Source of the DNA: Verrucomicrobiota bacterium
GTDB taxonomy: Bacteria > Verrucomicrobiota > Verrucomicrobiia > Opitutales > Opitutaceae
Direction of reading: 5' to 3'
Assembly: GCA_016871595.1 (NCBI GenBank)
Contig: VHCY01000005.1
Span: 1 to 58,037, forward strand
DNA: 58,037 nt
This document shows positions 1 to 9,148 of this stretch, piece after piece. A program made the position numbers and the translations under genes. Each line of letters opens with the position of its first letter. The stretch's first letter is position 1. The notes beneath the pieces were generated by a model. That model saw only the letters and a program-made list of their open reading frames with translations. It was not told the origin of the DNA and ran no database searches.

Positions 1-2342
1 TCACCGGCCAGGGCGGGATGGCCCGCAACACGATGCTGAACAACTTCAGCGGCACGATGCTCGAGCAGATCGAGCTGATCAAGGGGCACACGCCGGACAA
101 GGGCGCGGACTCGCTGGGCGGGACGCTCAACCTCCGCAGCCGCTCCCCGTTGAGCCTCCGCGAGCCGCGCCGCACCACCTACAGCCTCAACCTGCGGACC
201 GCGCCTTCCTTCACCGAACAGATCCCCGCGCGGGAGGCCCACCGCGTGCATCCGGTGTTCAATGTCGCCCACCAGCAGGTGTTCGCCACGCGAGGTGGCG
301 AGCGCGACCTCGGGATCTCGGTCAACGCCTTCTACAGCGAGAACGTGGTCGCGTATTTCTCCACGGTCCGGGACTTCGAGAACACGACGCGTGAGCCGGC
401 CTTCCTGTGGGATTATCGGACCAACGATTTCTATGCGAACCGCAAGCAGTGGAGCTTCAACCTCAAGGCGGAGTACCGGCTCTCGGCCTCCACGCGGGTG
501 CGGGTGAACGCGATCTACAACGACACCAACGTCACCGACCGAAAGACCCACGAGCTTCGCGCCTACACCAACCAGGTCGTCGGGACGACTGGCACCGCGG
601 GCATTCTGCCAGGCTACACCAGCCGCATCACCGAAGTGCGCCCGGTGGCCGCCTCGATCATCGAGGTGACCGGCGGGATGGTGACCACTTGGAACCGGCT
701 CCGCCATCTGGACGTTGGGGCGGAACACACCCTTGGCCGCTGGCATCTCGACTGGGGCGCGCGGCGGAGCCAGACGCGCATCAATTCCGGCAACGGCGGC
801 GAGGCGGCGACGCTGACCAACCGGCTGGCCGGCGTGGGTTGGATCCTCGACCGCACGGCCTCGGACCTGTACCCGCGCCTGATCCAAACCGCGGGGCCCG
901 ACCTCACCAATCCCGCCAACTACCGTCCTGCCCCGGCGGGCCTAGTCAACGCGAACACGGGCAACAACATCGCGGTGGGGGAGCTGTTCGGGGATGCTCG
1001 CCTGACCCTGCCGTGGAGCAGCCCGCTTGCCTTCAAGACCGGCTTCAAGCTCCGCGAGACGCGGGCTGATGACCAGAACGCGGCGCGCCGTTGGAACTTT
1101 GCGGGCACGGCGGCGTTGCCGGCCGATCCCTCGATCCGAACGTGGGCCGAGCATAAGGCCGGCCTGCGCCTGCCGCGCTGGGAGGCGGGGGCGGTCCTGA
1201 AGGCCCGCGAGCCCATCGACCCGGCCCTCTGGCGGGAGGATCTGTATTACCGCGAGCAGGTGCGGTACACGGGCACCCGCGGGGTGACCGAGCGCGTGAC
1301 GGCCGGGTACGCGATGGCGCAGGGCCGCGCGTTCGGATCCGGTTTCCTGGGCGGAGTGCGGTTGGAGCGTACCGAGACGTCCAGCTGGGGCTGGGTGCGG
1401 GCCCGGGTCGCCAGCACCGCGGCGCAGCAGGCGGCGGACCCGGTGGGGGCGGCGCAGCGCGATTACGCCGGCACGCGGCGCGAGCTCGCTGGCGGTTACA
1501 CCAAGGCGTTCCCAAGTGTCCACCTCACCCGCGACCTCACGCCCAACCTGAAGGGGCGCGTGAGCTGGTCGACCAGCTTTGGTCGGCCCGCGCTGACCAA
1601 TCTGTTGCCCAACGAATCCGTCAATGAGACCAACCAGACGGTCACGACCAACAATCCCTCCCTGTTGCCGCAGACGGCCCGCAACTGGGATGTGACCCTC
1701 GACTATTACTTTGAACCGGTGGGCAACGTTTCGGTGGGTTGGTTCCACAAGGAGATCCGAGACTACATTGTGTCGGGCATCCTCGCGGGGACGATCGGCA
1801 CGGGGGCCGACAATGGCTACAATGGCGAGTATGCCGGCTTCAGCCGGCTCTCGTCGGCGAACGCGGGGAGCGCGGTGGTGCAGGGCTGGGAGCTGGGCTA
1901 CCGGCAGCAGTTGACCTTCTTGCCGGGGTGGCTGCGCGGGCTGGCGGTGTCCGGCAACTACACGCTGCTCGACACGCACGGGGATTTTGGCGGCCGCACC
2001 CAGCTCTCGTCGGGCCAGGTGGCGGGTTTCATCCCGCGCACGGCGAATGCGGCGCTCTCGTGGCGTCACCGGGCATTCAGCGTGCGTTTCCTGCTCAACT
2101 ACACGGGCGACTATCTCCAGACTTATTCGCCGGCGAGTTTGGGGCGGAATCTGTACCGGTTCAGCCGGACCATCCAGAATCTGGGGTTCGCGTGGCAGGT
2201 GCGGCCGGAGCTGAACCTGACCTGCGACATCGACAATCTGGCGAACGAGCCGCAGCGCCGGTATCGGGGTATTCCGGATCAGCTGCAGGCGCACAACCTG
2301 ACCGGGACGAGCGTCACGTTCGGGGTGAGTGGGCGGTTCTAG
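1..2342 (+). CDS. TonB-dependent receptor, 5'-truncated by window edge
   Basis: ORF open to the window start; plug-like GTMLEQIELIKGHTPDKGADSLGGTLNLRSRS, long beta-barrel body, C-terminal aromatic (SGRF) typical of outer-membrane barrels. Confidence 0.9.
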   Translation, partial: TGQGGMARNTMLNNFSGTMLEQIELIKGHTPDKGADSLGGTLNLRSRSPLSLREPRRTTYSLNLRTAPSFTEQIPAREAHRVHPVFNVAHQQVFATRGGERDLGISVNAFYSENVVAYFSTVRDFENTTREPAFLWDYRTNDFYANRKQWSFNLKAEYRLSASTRVRVNAIYNDTNVTDRKTHELRAYTNQVVGTTGTAGILPGYTSRITEVRPVAASIIEVTGGMVTTWNRLRHLDVGAEHTLGRWHLDWGARRSQTRINSGNGGEAATLTNRLAGVGWILDRTASDLYPRLIQTAGPDLTNPANYRPAPAGLVNANTGNNIAVGELFGDARLTLPWSSPLAFKTGFKLRETRADDQNAARRWNFAGTAALPADPSIRTWAEHKAGLRLPRWEAGAVLKAREPIDPALWREDLYYREQVRYTGTRGVTERVTAGYAMAQGRAFGSGFLGGVRLERTETSSWGWVRARVASTAAQQAADPVGAAQRDYAGTRRELAGGYTKAFPSVHLTRDLTPNLKGRVSWSTSFGRPALTNLLPNESVNETNQTVTTNNPSLLPQTARNWDVTLDYYFEPVGNVSVGWFHKEIRDYIVSGILAGTIGTGADNGYNGEYAGFSRLSSANAGSAVVQGWELGYRQQLTFLPGWLRGLAVSGNYTLLDTHGDFGGRTQLSSGQVAGFIPRTANAALSWRHRAFSVRFLLNYTGDYLQTYSPASLGRNLYRFSRTIQNLGFAWQVRPELNLTCDIDNLANEPQRRYRGIPDQLQAHNLTGTSVTFGVSGRF

Positions 2343-2973
2343 GCCGGGGGGCTTTGCCCGCGGGGCGCTGCGCCGGGGTGGCTGCGGGCGGGGTGTGGAA
2401 GTGGGCGTGGGCCTCCAGCTTGAGGCGGTGCATCGCGAGGCTCAGGTCCGCATAGAGGGCGTGGGCCGCGGCGTCCGCGGGGCCGGCTTCGAGCCGCTCG
2501 GAGGTGCGGTGGAAGCGTTCCCCCAAGGCGCGTTGCTCGTCGTGGTCCCCGAGGGCGCGCAGGAGGCGCCGGACCTGGTTCGCCCGCCGTTTGGCGGTGG
2601 TCACGCGGCGGGCGGCGGCGGGGAAGCTCACGCGGCCGGCCTTCGCCTCCTGCAGGAGCCGGCATTCGAAGGCGCGGCACTGGCCGGGGCGGTCCGCGTA
2701 GACGCGGCACGAGCCGTCCGCGCAGAGGGCCGCGCAGGGCTGCGGGAAACGCGCCGCCTGCCGGCCGCGGGCGGCGGCGAGGGGAAGGCCGAGCCGGGCG
2801 AGGCGGCGGGCATCGTCCCCGGGTTCCAGGCGCACCAGATCGAACAGCGTGCCGTCGCAGCACATCCCGCAGGCGCGGCAGAGGTCTTCGGCGGGTTTCA
2901 CGGGGGGCACGATCCGCGGGCCCGGGCCGGTTTGGCAAGGCGGCGTCGCGGGCGCGGGCCGGCGAGGCTTCAC
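2314..2973 (-). CDS. YkgJ-type cysteine cluster protein (putative Zn/Fe-chelating)
   Basis: CRACGMCCDG ... CAALCADGSCRVYADRPGQCRAFECRLL motif pattern; probable GTG start at 2973 overlapping upstream stop (GTGA). Confidence 0.8.
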   Translation of the reverse strand: MKPRRPAPATPPCQTGPGPRIVPPVKPAEDLCRACGMCCDGTLFDLVRLEPGDDARRLARLGLPLAAARGRQAARFPQPCAALCADGSCRVYADRPGQCRAFECRLLQEAKAGRVSFPAAARRVTTAKRRANQVRRLLRALGDHDEQRALGERFHRTSERLEAGPADAAAHALYADLSLAMHRLKLEAHAHFHTPPAATPAQRPAGKAPRPRTAHSPRT

Positions 2974-3698
2974 GGGCCGTCCGCCGCGGGGCTGGCTGGC
3001 GGCTCGGTGAGACAATCGTCGGGGAAGGCGGAGCGTTGGCGCAGCCAGTCGTCGAGGCAGCAGGGGTTGGTGAGGGCCTCGTGGAGGGCGGAGCCGAAGT
3101 CGTAGGCGCGCTCATCGTAGCCCGCGGCCTCAAAGGCTTCATCGACCCCGAGCATCACCGAGAACATCCGGGCCCGGATGGGCGAGATGTACACCTTGGT
3201 GATCTCGACCGTGGGGTCCTCCAGATGGGCGGCGCAGGTGGCGGCGTCGCTGGTATGGTGGGATCGGCAGGGCTGGGGCCGGCCGGCGTAAATCGAGCAG
3301 GACCCCGCTCGGAGCAGGGGACAGGGCTGGCGGCTGTCGTCCCGTTGGTTCCCGGTGAAGGCGGCGACCCGGCCGCGGTGGGCGGCGAGGCGCTCGACGG
3401 TGTCGGCGAGCGCCTGGGGCGAGAACGTGAGCTGCAGGTGATCGGCGGCGAAGAGGACCTCGTGGGCCCGCGCGTCGACCGGCACGTGGCAGCAGGCGGC
3501 GCAGCCCTCGCGGCAGGCGACGGCGGCGCGGGCGGCCGCGGGGGCGGAGGCGTAGGCCCGCTCCAGCTGATCCGCACTCCAGCGGAGGGTGTCCATCAGT
3601 TGCCGGGGCGAACGGAGGCGGCGCAACCTGGGTTCGAGCTGGGCGAGGGTGTGTTCGAAGAGGTCGGAACCGTCAGCGGCGGGCGAGGGGGCGGGCAT
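2970..3698 (-). CDS. YkgJ-type cysteine cluster protein
   Basis: CREGCAACCHVPVDA ... CPLLRAGSCSIYAGRPQPCRSHHTSD motif pattern. Confidence 0.85.
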   Translation of the reverse strand: MPAPSPAADGSDLFEHTLAQLEPRLRRLRSPRQLMDTLRWSADQLERAYASAPAAARAAVACREGCAACCHVPVDARAHEVLFAADHLQLTFSPQALADTVERLAAHRGRVAAFTGNQRDDSRQPCPLLRAGSCSIYAGRPQPCRSHHTSDAATCAAHLEDPTVEITKVYISPIRARMFSVMLGVDEAFEAAGYDERAYDFGSALHEALTNPCCLDDWLRQRSAFPDDCLTEPPASPAADGP

Positions 3699-3802
3699 CG
3701 GGACCCTGAGCCGGCGCAGGAAGCGGGCGAATGGCGACTGAATACCGCCGGGCGCCCGCGTTGCGGTTGCGTTCGCGGGCGCGGTGCTTCAGCTCTGCTG
3801 GC

Positions 3803-4483
3803 GTGCAGGCCGCCGCATTGCTCACCCTTTCCCCTTCGCTGGCCGCCTTTGCCCCGTTCTTCCGCCCCGAGGCCGCCCCGTGGGAGTGGCTGCGCCGGAT
3901 CCCGGAGGCGCTCGCGAGCCTCCCGCCGCCCCCGCCGCTCACCGGTCTGCCGCCGGGGGTCCACGTCGAGGGGCCGGTCTGGCTGGGGGAAGGGGTTCGG
4001 CTACCGCCCTATGCGACGTTGCTTGGGCCGACCTGGATCGGACCGGGGACGGAGATTCGCCCGGGGGCGTACCTGCGCGGCAACGTGATCGTCGGGGCGG
4101 GGGCGGTGCTGGGCAACGCGTGCGAGTTCAAGCACTGCCTGCTCCTCGATGGGGTGCAGGCGCCGCATTTCAACTACGTGGGCGACTCGATCCTCGGGGA
4201 GCGCGCGCACCTCGGGGCGGGCGTCATTTGCTCCAATCTCCGGCTCGACCAGCAGGAGGTCACCGTGCGCCTGCCGGAGGGCGTGATGGCGACCGGGTTG
4301 CGCAAGTTCGGGGCGGTCCTTGGCGACGGGGCGGAGGTCGGCTGCAACGCGGTGCTGAACCCGGGTACGATTCTCGGCAAGCGGGCCCTCGTGATGCCCG
4401 CCACCGCCTTCGGGGGCTTTTTGCCCGCCGCGACCATCGCCCGGACGCGCGGCGTCCTGCAGACGTTCCCGCGCCGGGACTGA
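3803..4483 (+). CDS. left-handed beta-helix acyl/nucleotidyltransferase-like protein (GlmU C-terminal-like)
   Basis: hexapeptide-repeat series (GPTWIGPGTEIRPGAYLRGNVIVGAGAVLGNACEFKHCLL...); start either ATG 3731 or GTG 3803. Confidence 0.75.
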   Translation: MQAAALLTLSPSLAAFAPFFRPEAAPWEWLRRIPEALASLPPPPPLTGLPPGVHVEGPVWLGEGVRLPPYATLLGPTWIGPGTEIRPGAYLRGNVIVGAGAVLGNACEFKHCLLLDGVQAPHFNYVGDSILGERAHLGAGVICSNLRLDQQEVTVRLPEGVMATGLRKFGAVLGDGAEVGCNAVLNPGTILGKRALVMPATAFGGFLPAATIARTRGVLQTFPRRD

Positions 4484-4545
4484 GCGGGCCCCGCCTTTCC
4501 GGGCTTGCCGGGGTTTGCCCGGGCTCCCTACCTGACTCCCCCGCG

Positions 4546-5511
4546 ATGCGCACGCTCACCGGTATCCAGCCCTCCGGCACCCTCCACATCGGCAACTACT
4601 TCGGCGCGATGCGCCCCGCCATCGAGGCCCAGACCCGGGGGGAATGCTTCTACTTCATCGCGGACTACCACTCGATGACGACCGTCACCGACCCGGAGGA
4701 GCGGCGCCGCCACACCCTTGGGGTCGCCCTCGACTGGCTTGCCTGCGGCCTCGACCCGGCGCGCAGCGTCTTCTGGCGCCAGAGCGATGTTCCGGAGGTG
4801 ACCGAGCTCGCGTGGATCCTCGGGACGCTGACGCCGATGGGGCTGCTGGAGCGCGCGCACAGCTACAAGGACAAGACCGCCCGCGGCATTTCGCCCAACT
4901 TCGGCCTGTTTGCGTACCCCGTGCTGATGGCGGCGGATATTTTGCTTTATGACACCCGGCGCGTGCCGGTCGGCCGGGACCAGAAGCAGCACCTGGAGAT
5001 GACCCGCGACATCGCGATCAAGTTCAACCAGACCTACGGCGAGACCTTAGTGGTGCCCGAGGCCGAGATCCGCGAGGACCTGGCGGTCATTCCCGGCGTG
5101 GATGGACAGAAGATGAGCAAGAGCTACGGCAACACCATCGACCTGTTCGGGGACGAGAAGGCGCTGCGGAAGCGGATTATGGGGATCGTGATGGACTCGC
5201 GCCCGCCGGCCGAGCCCAAGCCGGACGCGGACCGCAACCTGGCCCTCCAGCTCCTGCGGCTGTTCGCGCCGGCGGACGTGGCCCGTGATTTCGAGGACCG
5301 GCTGCGCGCGGGTGGGCTGGGCTACGGCGACCTCAAGAAGGCCCTGTTCGAGCATTACTGGAACACCTTCGCCGCCGCGCGCGCCCGCCGGGCCGAGCTG
5401 GCCGCGAATCGTGACCACGTCGAGGCGGTGTTGCGCGAGGGGGCCGGGCGGGCCCGGAAGGTCGCCCGCGAGGTGCTGGGCCGGGTCCGCCGTGCCAGCG
5501 GGCTCGAGTAA
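4546..5511 (+). CDS. trpS: tryptophanyl-tRNA synthetase
   Basis: MRTLTGIQPSGTLHIGNYFGAM and KMSKSYGN class I signature motifs. Confidence 0.97.
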   Translation: MRTLTGIQPSGTLHIGNYFGAMRPAIEAQTRGECFYFIADYHSMTTVTDPEERRRHTLGVALDWLACGLDPARSVFWRQSDVPEVTELAWILGTLTPMGLLERAHSYKDKTARGISPNFGLFAYPVLMAADILLYDTRRVPVGRDQKQHLEMTRDIAIKFNQTYGETLVVPEAEIREDLAVIPGVDGQKMSKSYGNTIDLFGDEKALRKRIMGIVMDSRPPAEPKPDADRNLALQLLRLFAPADVARDFEDRLRAGGLGYGDLKKALFEHYWNTFAAARARRAELAANRDHVEAVLREGAGRARKVAREVLGRVRRASGLE

Positions 5512-5517
5512 CGCGGG

Positions 5518-6051
5518 TCAGGCGGAAACGCGCCGGCCCACGATCACGAGGTCGCGCGCCTGGCCGTCGAGGATCGCCACTCCGGGGAGGTGCGCCCACC
5601 GGGCGAAGCCCTCGGCGGCGAAGAGTTGGAGGCTCGGCTCGTTGTGGCCGAAGATGTACCCGAGGAGCGTGTGCAGCCCGAGGCTCGGCGCGTGCGCCAA
5701 CGCCTCCCGCACCAGGCGCCGGCCGAGCCCGTGGCGCCGCCAGGCAGGATCCACGTAGACGGCCACCATCGCCGTACCGTCGTAGGCCGCCCGGGGATAG
5801 AAGGCGTCAAAGCTGAACCAGGCCGCAATCGCACCGGAGGGGTCGGCGAGGACCCAGACGGGGCGACCGGCCTGCGCGTGGGCGGCGAGCCAAGCGCGGC
5901 GGGAATCGACCGTGATCGGCTCCAAGTCAGCCGTGACCTGCCGGCTGGCGATGGTCGAATTGTAGATCCTGACAATCGCCGGCAGATCGTCCGGCGTGGC
6001 GTCGCGGCGCTGAAGCGTCGCGGACCGGTCGGGCGGCGCCGGCGGGGTCAC
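5518..6051 (-). CDS. GNAT family N-acetyltransferase (phosphinothricin-acetyltransferase-like)
   Basis: IVRIYNSTIASRQVTADLEPI... VAVYVDPAWRRHGLGRRLV acetyl-CoA motif; GTG start at 6051 overlapping upstream TGA. Confidence 0.85.
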   Translation of the reverse strand: MTPPAPPDRSATLQRRDATPDDLPAIVRIYNSTIASRQVTADLEPITVDSRRAWLAAHAQAGRPVWVLADPSGAIAAWFSFDAFYPRAAYDGTAMVAVYVDPAWRRHGLGRRLVREALAHAPSLGLHTLLGYIFGHNEPSLQLFAAEGFARWAHLPGVAILDGQARDLVIVGRRVSA

Positions 6052-6704
6052 TTCTTGGCCGGGGTCGCGGGCTTCAGAAAGGTGATCCTGTCCACCATCT
6101 CGAGCAGGCGCTTGCGCAGGATCTCGTCCTGCTCGGCGACGCTCTTCCCGAAGCTCTTCCCCTCGATCACCTTTTCGGCCAGCTCGATGCTGATCACGAA
6201 CACGTGCTCGTTGCGGATGAAGAGGAGGTTGCCGCGTTTGGCCACCGGCAGCACCCCGTTGGAGACGGCGGGCAGGCGGTCGGGGAACATCGTGCCGCCG
6301 GGGACCAGCAGGTAAGTGAGCAGCGAGCCATCGAGGACGCTGGGGACGAACTTGGCGCTCTCGATCTGCACGCCCTCGAAGTTCTGCCGGAAATCGGTCA
6401 GCACAAAATTGCTGAAGAAGTAGATCAGGTAGTCCTTGGCGCCGCGGGTGGAGTTCTCCCAGCGCTGGGTCGCGTCCTGCGGGAAGGCGGCGATGCTCAC
6501 GTGGACGTTGAAGTCGTCCTGGAAGGTCACGACGTTCGGCGTGTCCGTGAGGTCCCCGCCGAGCTCGGGCAGCACGGGGATCGTGACCTTGAACAGGCCG
6601 GTGGGCGAGACGTAGGTGCGGCCCTCGATGCGACCCTCGATGCCCTGGGCGGGCAGGAGGCAGGGGGTGAGCGCGAGGACCAGCGCGAGGCGGAGGCGGA
6701 ACAT
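6048..6704 (-). CDS. secreted hypothetical protein
   Basis: complete ORF with N-terminal signal peptide MFRLRLALVLALTPCLLPAQG; no recognised family. Confidence 0.75.
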   Translation of the reverse strand: MFRLRLALVLALTPCLLPAQGIEGRIEGRTYVSPTGLFKVTIPVLPELGGDLTDTPNVVTFQDDFNVHVSIAAFPQDATQRWENSTRGAKDYLIYFFSNFVLTDFRQNFEGVQIESAKFVPSVLDGSLLTYLLVPGGTMFPDRLPAVSNGVLPVAKRGNLLFIRNEHVFVISIELAEKVIEGKSFGKSVAEQDEILRKRLLEMVDRITFLKPATPAKK

Positions 6705-6739
6705 AAGGGAGGAGTAGCGCCCGGACGCGGGCTTTCAAG

Positions 6740-7570
6740 TCAAGGGTTCACGGCGGCGGCGAGCGCCTGCCAGCAGGGGATCGGAACCTGTTCCGCGCGG
6801 ACGCGCTCGTCGAGGCCGTGGGCGGCGAGAATTTCCCGCCAAGGGACGGTCGCCGGCAGCCGTTGCCGGAGGATCGCGCCGAGCTGCTTCCGACGCTGCT
6901 GGAAGCAGGCGCGCAGGAGGGCCTTGGCGGGCGCGGGGAAGCGGACGGGGGCCGCGCGGAGGCGCAGGTTGAGCAGGTGGGATTCGACGTCGGGCCGCGG
7001 GTGGAAGCAGGCGGCGGCGACGTCGTGGCCGGGGAACACCTCGAAAGCGGAACGGAGGAAGATGGAAATCGCCCCGAAGGACTTGCTCCCGGGTTCCGCG
7101 AGGTAGCGCTGGGCGGCCTCCTGTTGCAGCATCAGCACCATCCGGGAGGGCAGGGGGCCGGAGAGGACGGCGTCCATCCAGGGCGTGGCGATGGCGTAGG
7201 GGAGATTGGCGACGACCTTGCAGCCGCCGTCGGGCCCGGTCCAGCCGGCGAGCGGCAGCTCCACGGCGTCGCCCTCCATCAGGTGAAAGCGGCCGGGGAA
7301 ACGCGGGGCGAGTTCGGCGGTGAGGTGGGCGTGCAGGGCGCGGTCCTTCTCCACGGCCCAGACTTCCGCGCCGGTCTCGAGCAGGGCGGAGGTGAGCGTG
7401 CCGAGGCCGGGGCCGATCTCGATGAGGGTGTCCGCGGCGGTGACCTCGGCGAGGGCGAGGGATTTCCGGACGATGTTGCCGTCCACCAGGAAATTCTGGC
7501 CGAGGAAGCGCTTCGGGGCGTGCCCGAGGCGGGCGAGCGTCTCGCGGGTGGCGGAGGGCGACAACGGCAT
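6740..7570 (-). CDS. rsmA: 16S rRNA (adenine1518/1519-N6) dimethyltransferase
   Basis: KRFLGQNFLVDGNIVRK, IEIGPGLGTLTSALL, VVANLPYAIATP motifs. Confidence 0.96.
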   Translation of the reverse strand: MPLSPSATRETLARLGHAPKRFLGQNFLVDGNIVRKSLALAEVTAADTLIEIGPGLGTLTSALLETGAEVWAVEKDRALHAHLTAELAPRFPGRFHLMEGDAVELPLAGWTGPDGGCKVVANLPYAIATPWMDAVLSGPLPSRMVLMLQQEAAQRYLAEPGSKSFGAISIFLRSAFEVFPGHDVAAACFHPRPDVESHLLNLRLRAAPVRFPAPAKALLRACFQQRRKQLGAILRQRLPATVPWREILAAHGLDERVRAEQVPIPCWQALAAAVNP

Positions 7571-7573
7571 CGC

Positions 7574-8374
7574 TCAGGCGGCGCGGAAGTCCCGCAGCAG
7601 CGCCGCGGGGTCCGCCGCGCGCATCAGGGCCTCACCGACCAGAACCGCGTGAGCCCCGGCCGCGCGGACGCGGCGGGCGTCCGCGGCGGTGAAGATGCCG
7701 CTTTCGCTGACCGCGGTGACCTCGGCGGGGAAGCGGGGGATCAGGTGCTCGCTGAGGCCGAGGTCCGTGCGGAAGATGGCGAGGTCGCGGTTGTTGACCC
7801 CGATAATCCGGGCCCCGTGGCCGACCGCGCGGTCCAGTTCCGCCTCGGTGTGGATCTCATAGAGCGCGTCCAGCCCCGCGGTGGCGGCGGCGTCGCGGAG
7901 CGTGCGGATCTCGTCATCGGTCAGGGCGCGCACGATGATCAGGATCGCGCTGGCGCCGGCGGTGCGGGCCTCGAGCACCTGGAGCGGGTGGACGAAGAAG
8001 TCCTTCCGCAGGCAGGGCACGGCGGGGGGACGGGTGGTGAAGGCGGCGGTGACCGTGCGGAGGTCCTCGAGCGTGCCCCCGAAGTACTTCTCATCCGTGA
8101 GCACCGAGATGGCTTCGGCCCCGGCCTGCTGGTAACGGGCGGCTTGGTCGGGGGCGGAGACCCCGGCGCAGATGTCGCCGGCGGAGGGTGAGCGGCGCTT
8201 GATCTCGGAGATCACGGCGAGGCGGGCGTCGGTCCGGCGGAGGGCGGCGGCGAACGAGGGTGGGCGGGGGTGGCGGGCGTCCGCCGCGGCGAGCTCGGCC
8301 GCGGGCACCCGCCGGAGCAGGGGGGCGAGTTCCCGGCGCTTCCACGCCATAATCTCGGTCAGCTTGTCGGACAT
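7574..8374 (-). CDS. trpC: indole-3-glycerol-phosphate synthase
   Basis: VISEIKRRSPSAGDI, LRKDFFV, IGVNNRDL, VSESGI motifs. Confidence 0.96.
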   Translation of the reverse strand: MSDKLTEIMAWKRRELAPLLRRVPAAELAAADARHPRPPSFAAALRRTDARLAVISEIKRRSPSAGDICAGVSAPDQAARYQQAGAEAISVLTDEKYFGGTLEDLRTVTAAFTTRPPAVPCLRKDFFVHPLQVLEARTAGASAILIIVRALTDDEIRTLRDAAATAGLDALYEIHTEAELDRAVGHGARIIGVNNRDLAIFRTDLGLSEHLIPRFPAEVTAVSESGIFTAADARRVRAAGAHAVLVGEALMRAADPAALLRDFRAA

Positions 8375-8469
8375 CCCGAGCGACGAAACACAGCGCCCTC
8401 CGGAAAACCAGACCAGACTTCGCCGGTTTGGGCGTGAATCCGGGCGCCATTTGCCCTCTGCTGCGCGCG

Positions 8470-9141
8470 ATGAGCGCGATCGACGACCTGCGGCGGACCA
8501 TGGTGCGGCTGAGGGCCCCGGACGGGTGCCCGTGGGACCGGGAACAGACCCACGCGACGCTGGTGCGGTGCCTGATCGATGAGGTGAGCGAGCTGATTGA
8601 CACCATCGACCGCGGTGACGTGGAGCATATGCGGGAGGAGCTTGGCGACGTGCTGATCCAGATCGTCTTTCACGCCCAGATCGAGGCGGAGGCGGGGCGG
8701 TTCGACTTCGACGACGTGGCGCGGGACATCAATGACAAGCTGGTGCGGCGGCATCCGCACGTCTTTGGCGAGGCCCGGGTGGGGAGCTCGGCCGAGGTGC
8801 TCGTGGAGTGGGAGAAGATCAAGGCGCAGGAGCGCAAGGCGGGCCCGGCGCCCCGGGCGGGGGCGGTCTTCAAGGAGTTGCCGCCGCGGCTGCCGGCGCT
8901 GATGTTCGCGGAGGCCGTCTGCAAACAACTCGACCAGAAGAAATTTCCGGCGGACGGCGTGGTGGACCGCGCGGCGGTGGCGCGGCGGGCGGAAGGCCTC
9001 GAGGCGGAGCAACTGGGTCGGCAGCTCTTTGAACTGGTCGCGGCCGCGCGGGCGCGGGGCCTTGATCCCGAAGGCGCCCTGCGGCGGCACACCGCGGGCG
9101 TGATGCAGGCGGTCGAGGCGAAGGTCGCCGCGTCGGCCTGA
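8470..9141 (+). CDS. mazG: nucleoside triphosphate pyrophosphohydrolase MazG
   Basis: LRAPDGCPWDREQTHATL, EELGDVLIQIVFHAQIE motifs. Confidence 0.95.
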   Translation: MSAIDDLRRTMVRLRAPDGCPWDREQTHATLVRCLIDEVSELIDTIDRGDVEHMREELGDVLIQIVFHAQIEAEAGRFDFDDVARDINDKLVRRHPHVFGEARVGSSAEVLVEWEKIKAQERKAGPAPRAGAVFKELPPRLPALMFAEAVCKQLDQKKFPADGVVDRAAVARRAEGLEAEQLGRQLFELVAAARARGLDPEGALRRHTAGVMQAVEAKVAASA

Positions 9142-9148
9142 CCCGGGA

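Noticed and set aside
942-2294. 450-aa minus-strand ORF inside the TonB receptor
   Set aside because: Shadow ORF of a well-supported receptor; Arg/Pro-rich, no domain signature
5518-6738. 406-aa GNAT ORF
   Set aside because: Only the last ~177 aa are acetyltransferase; upstream part is out-of-frame translation of the secreted hypothetical gene
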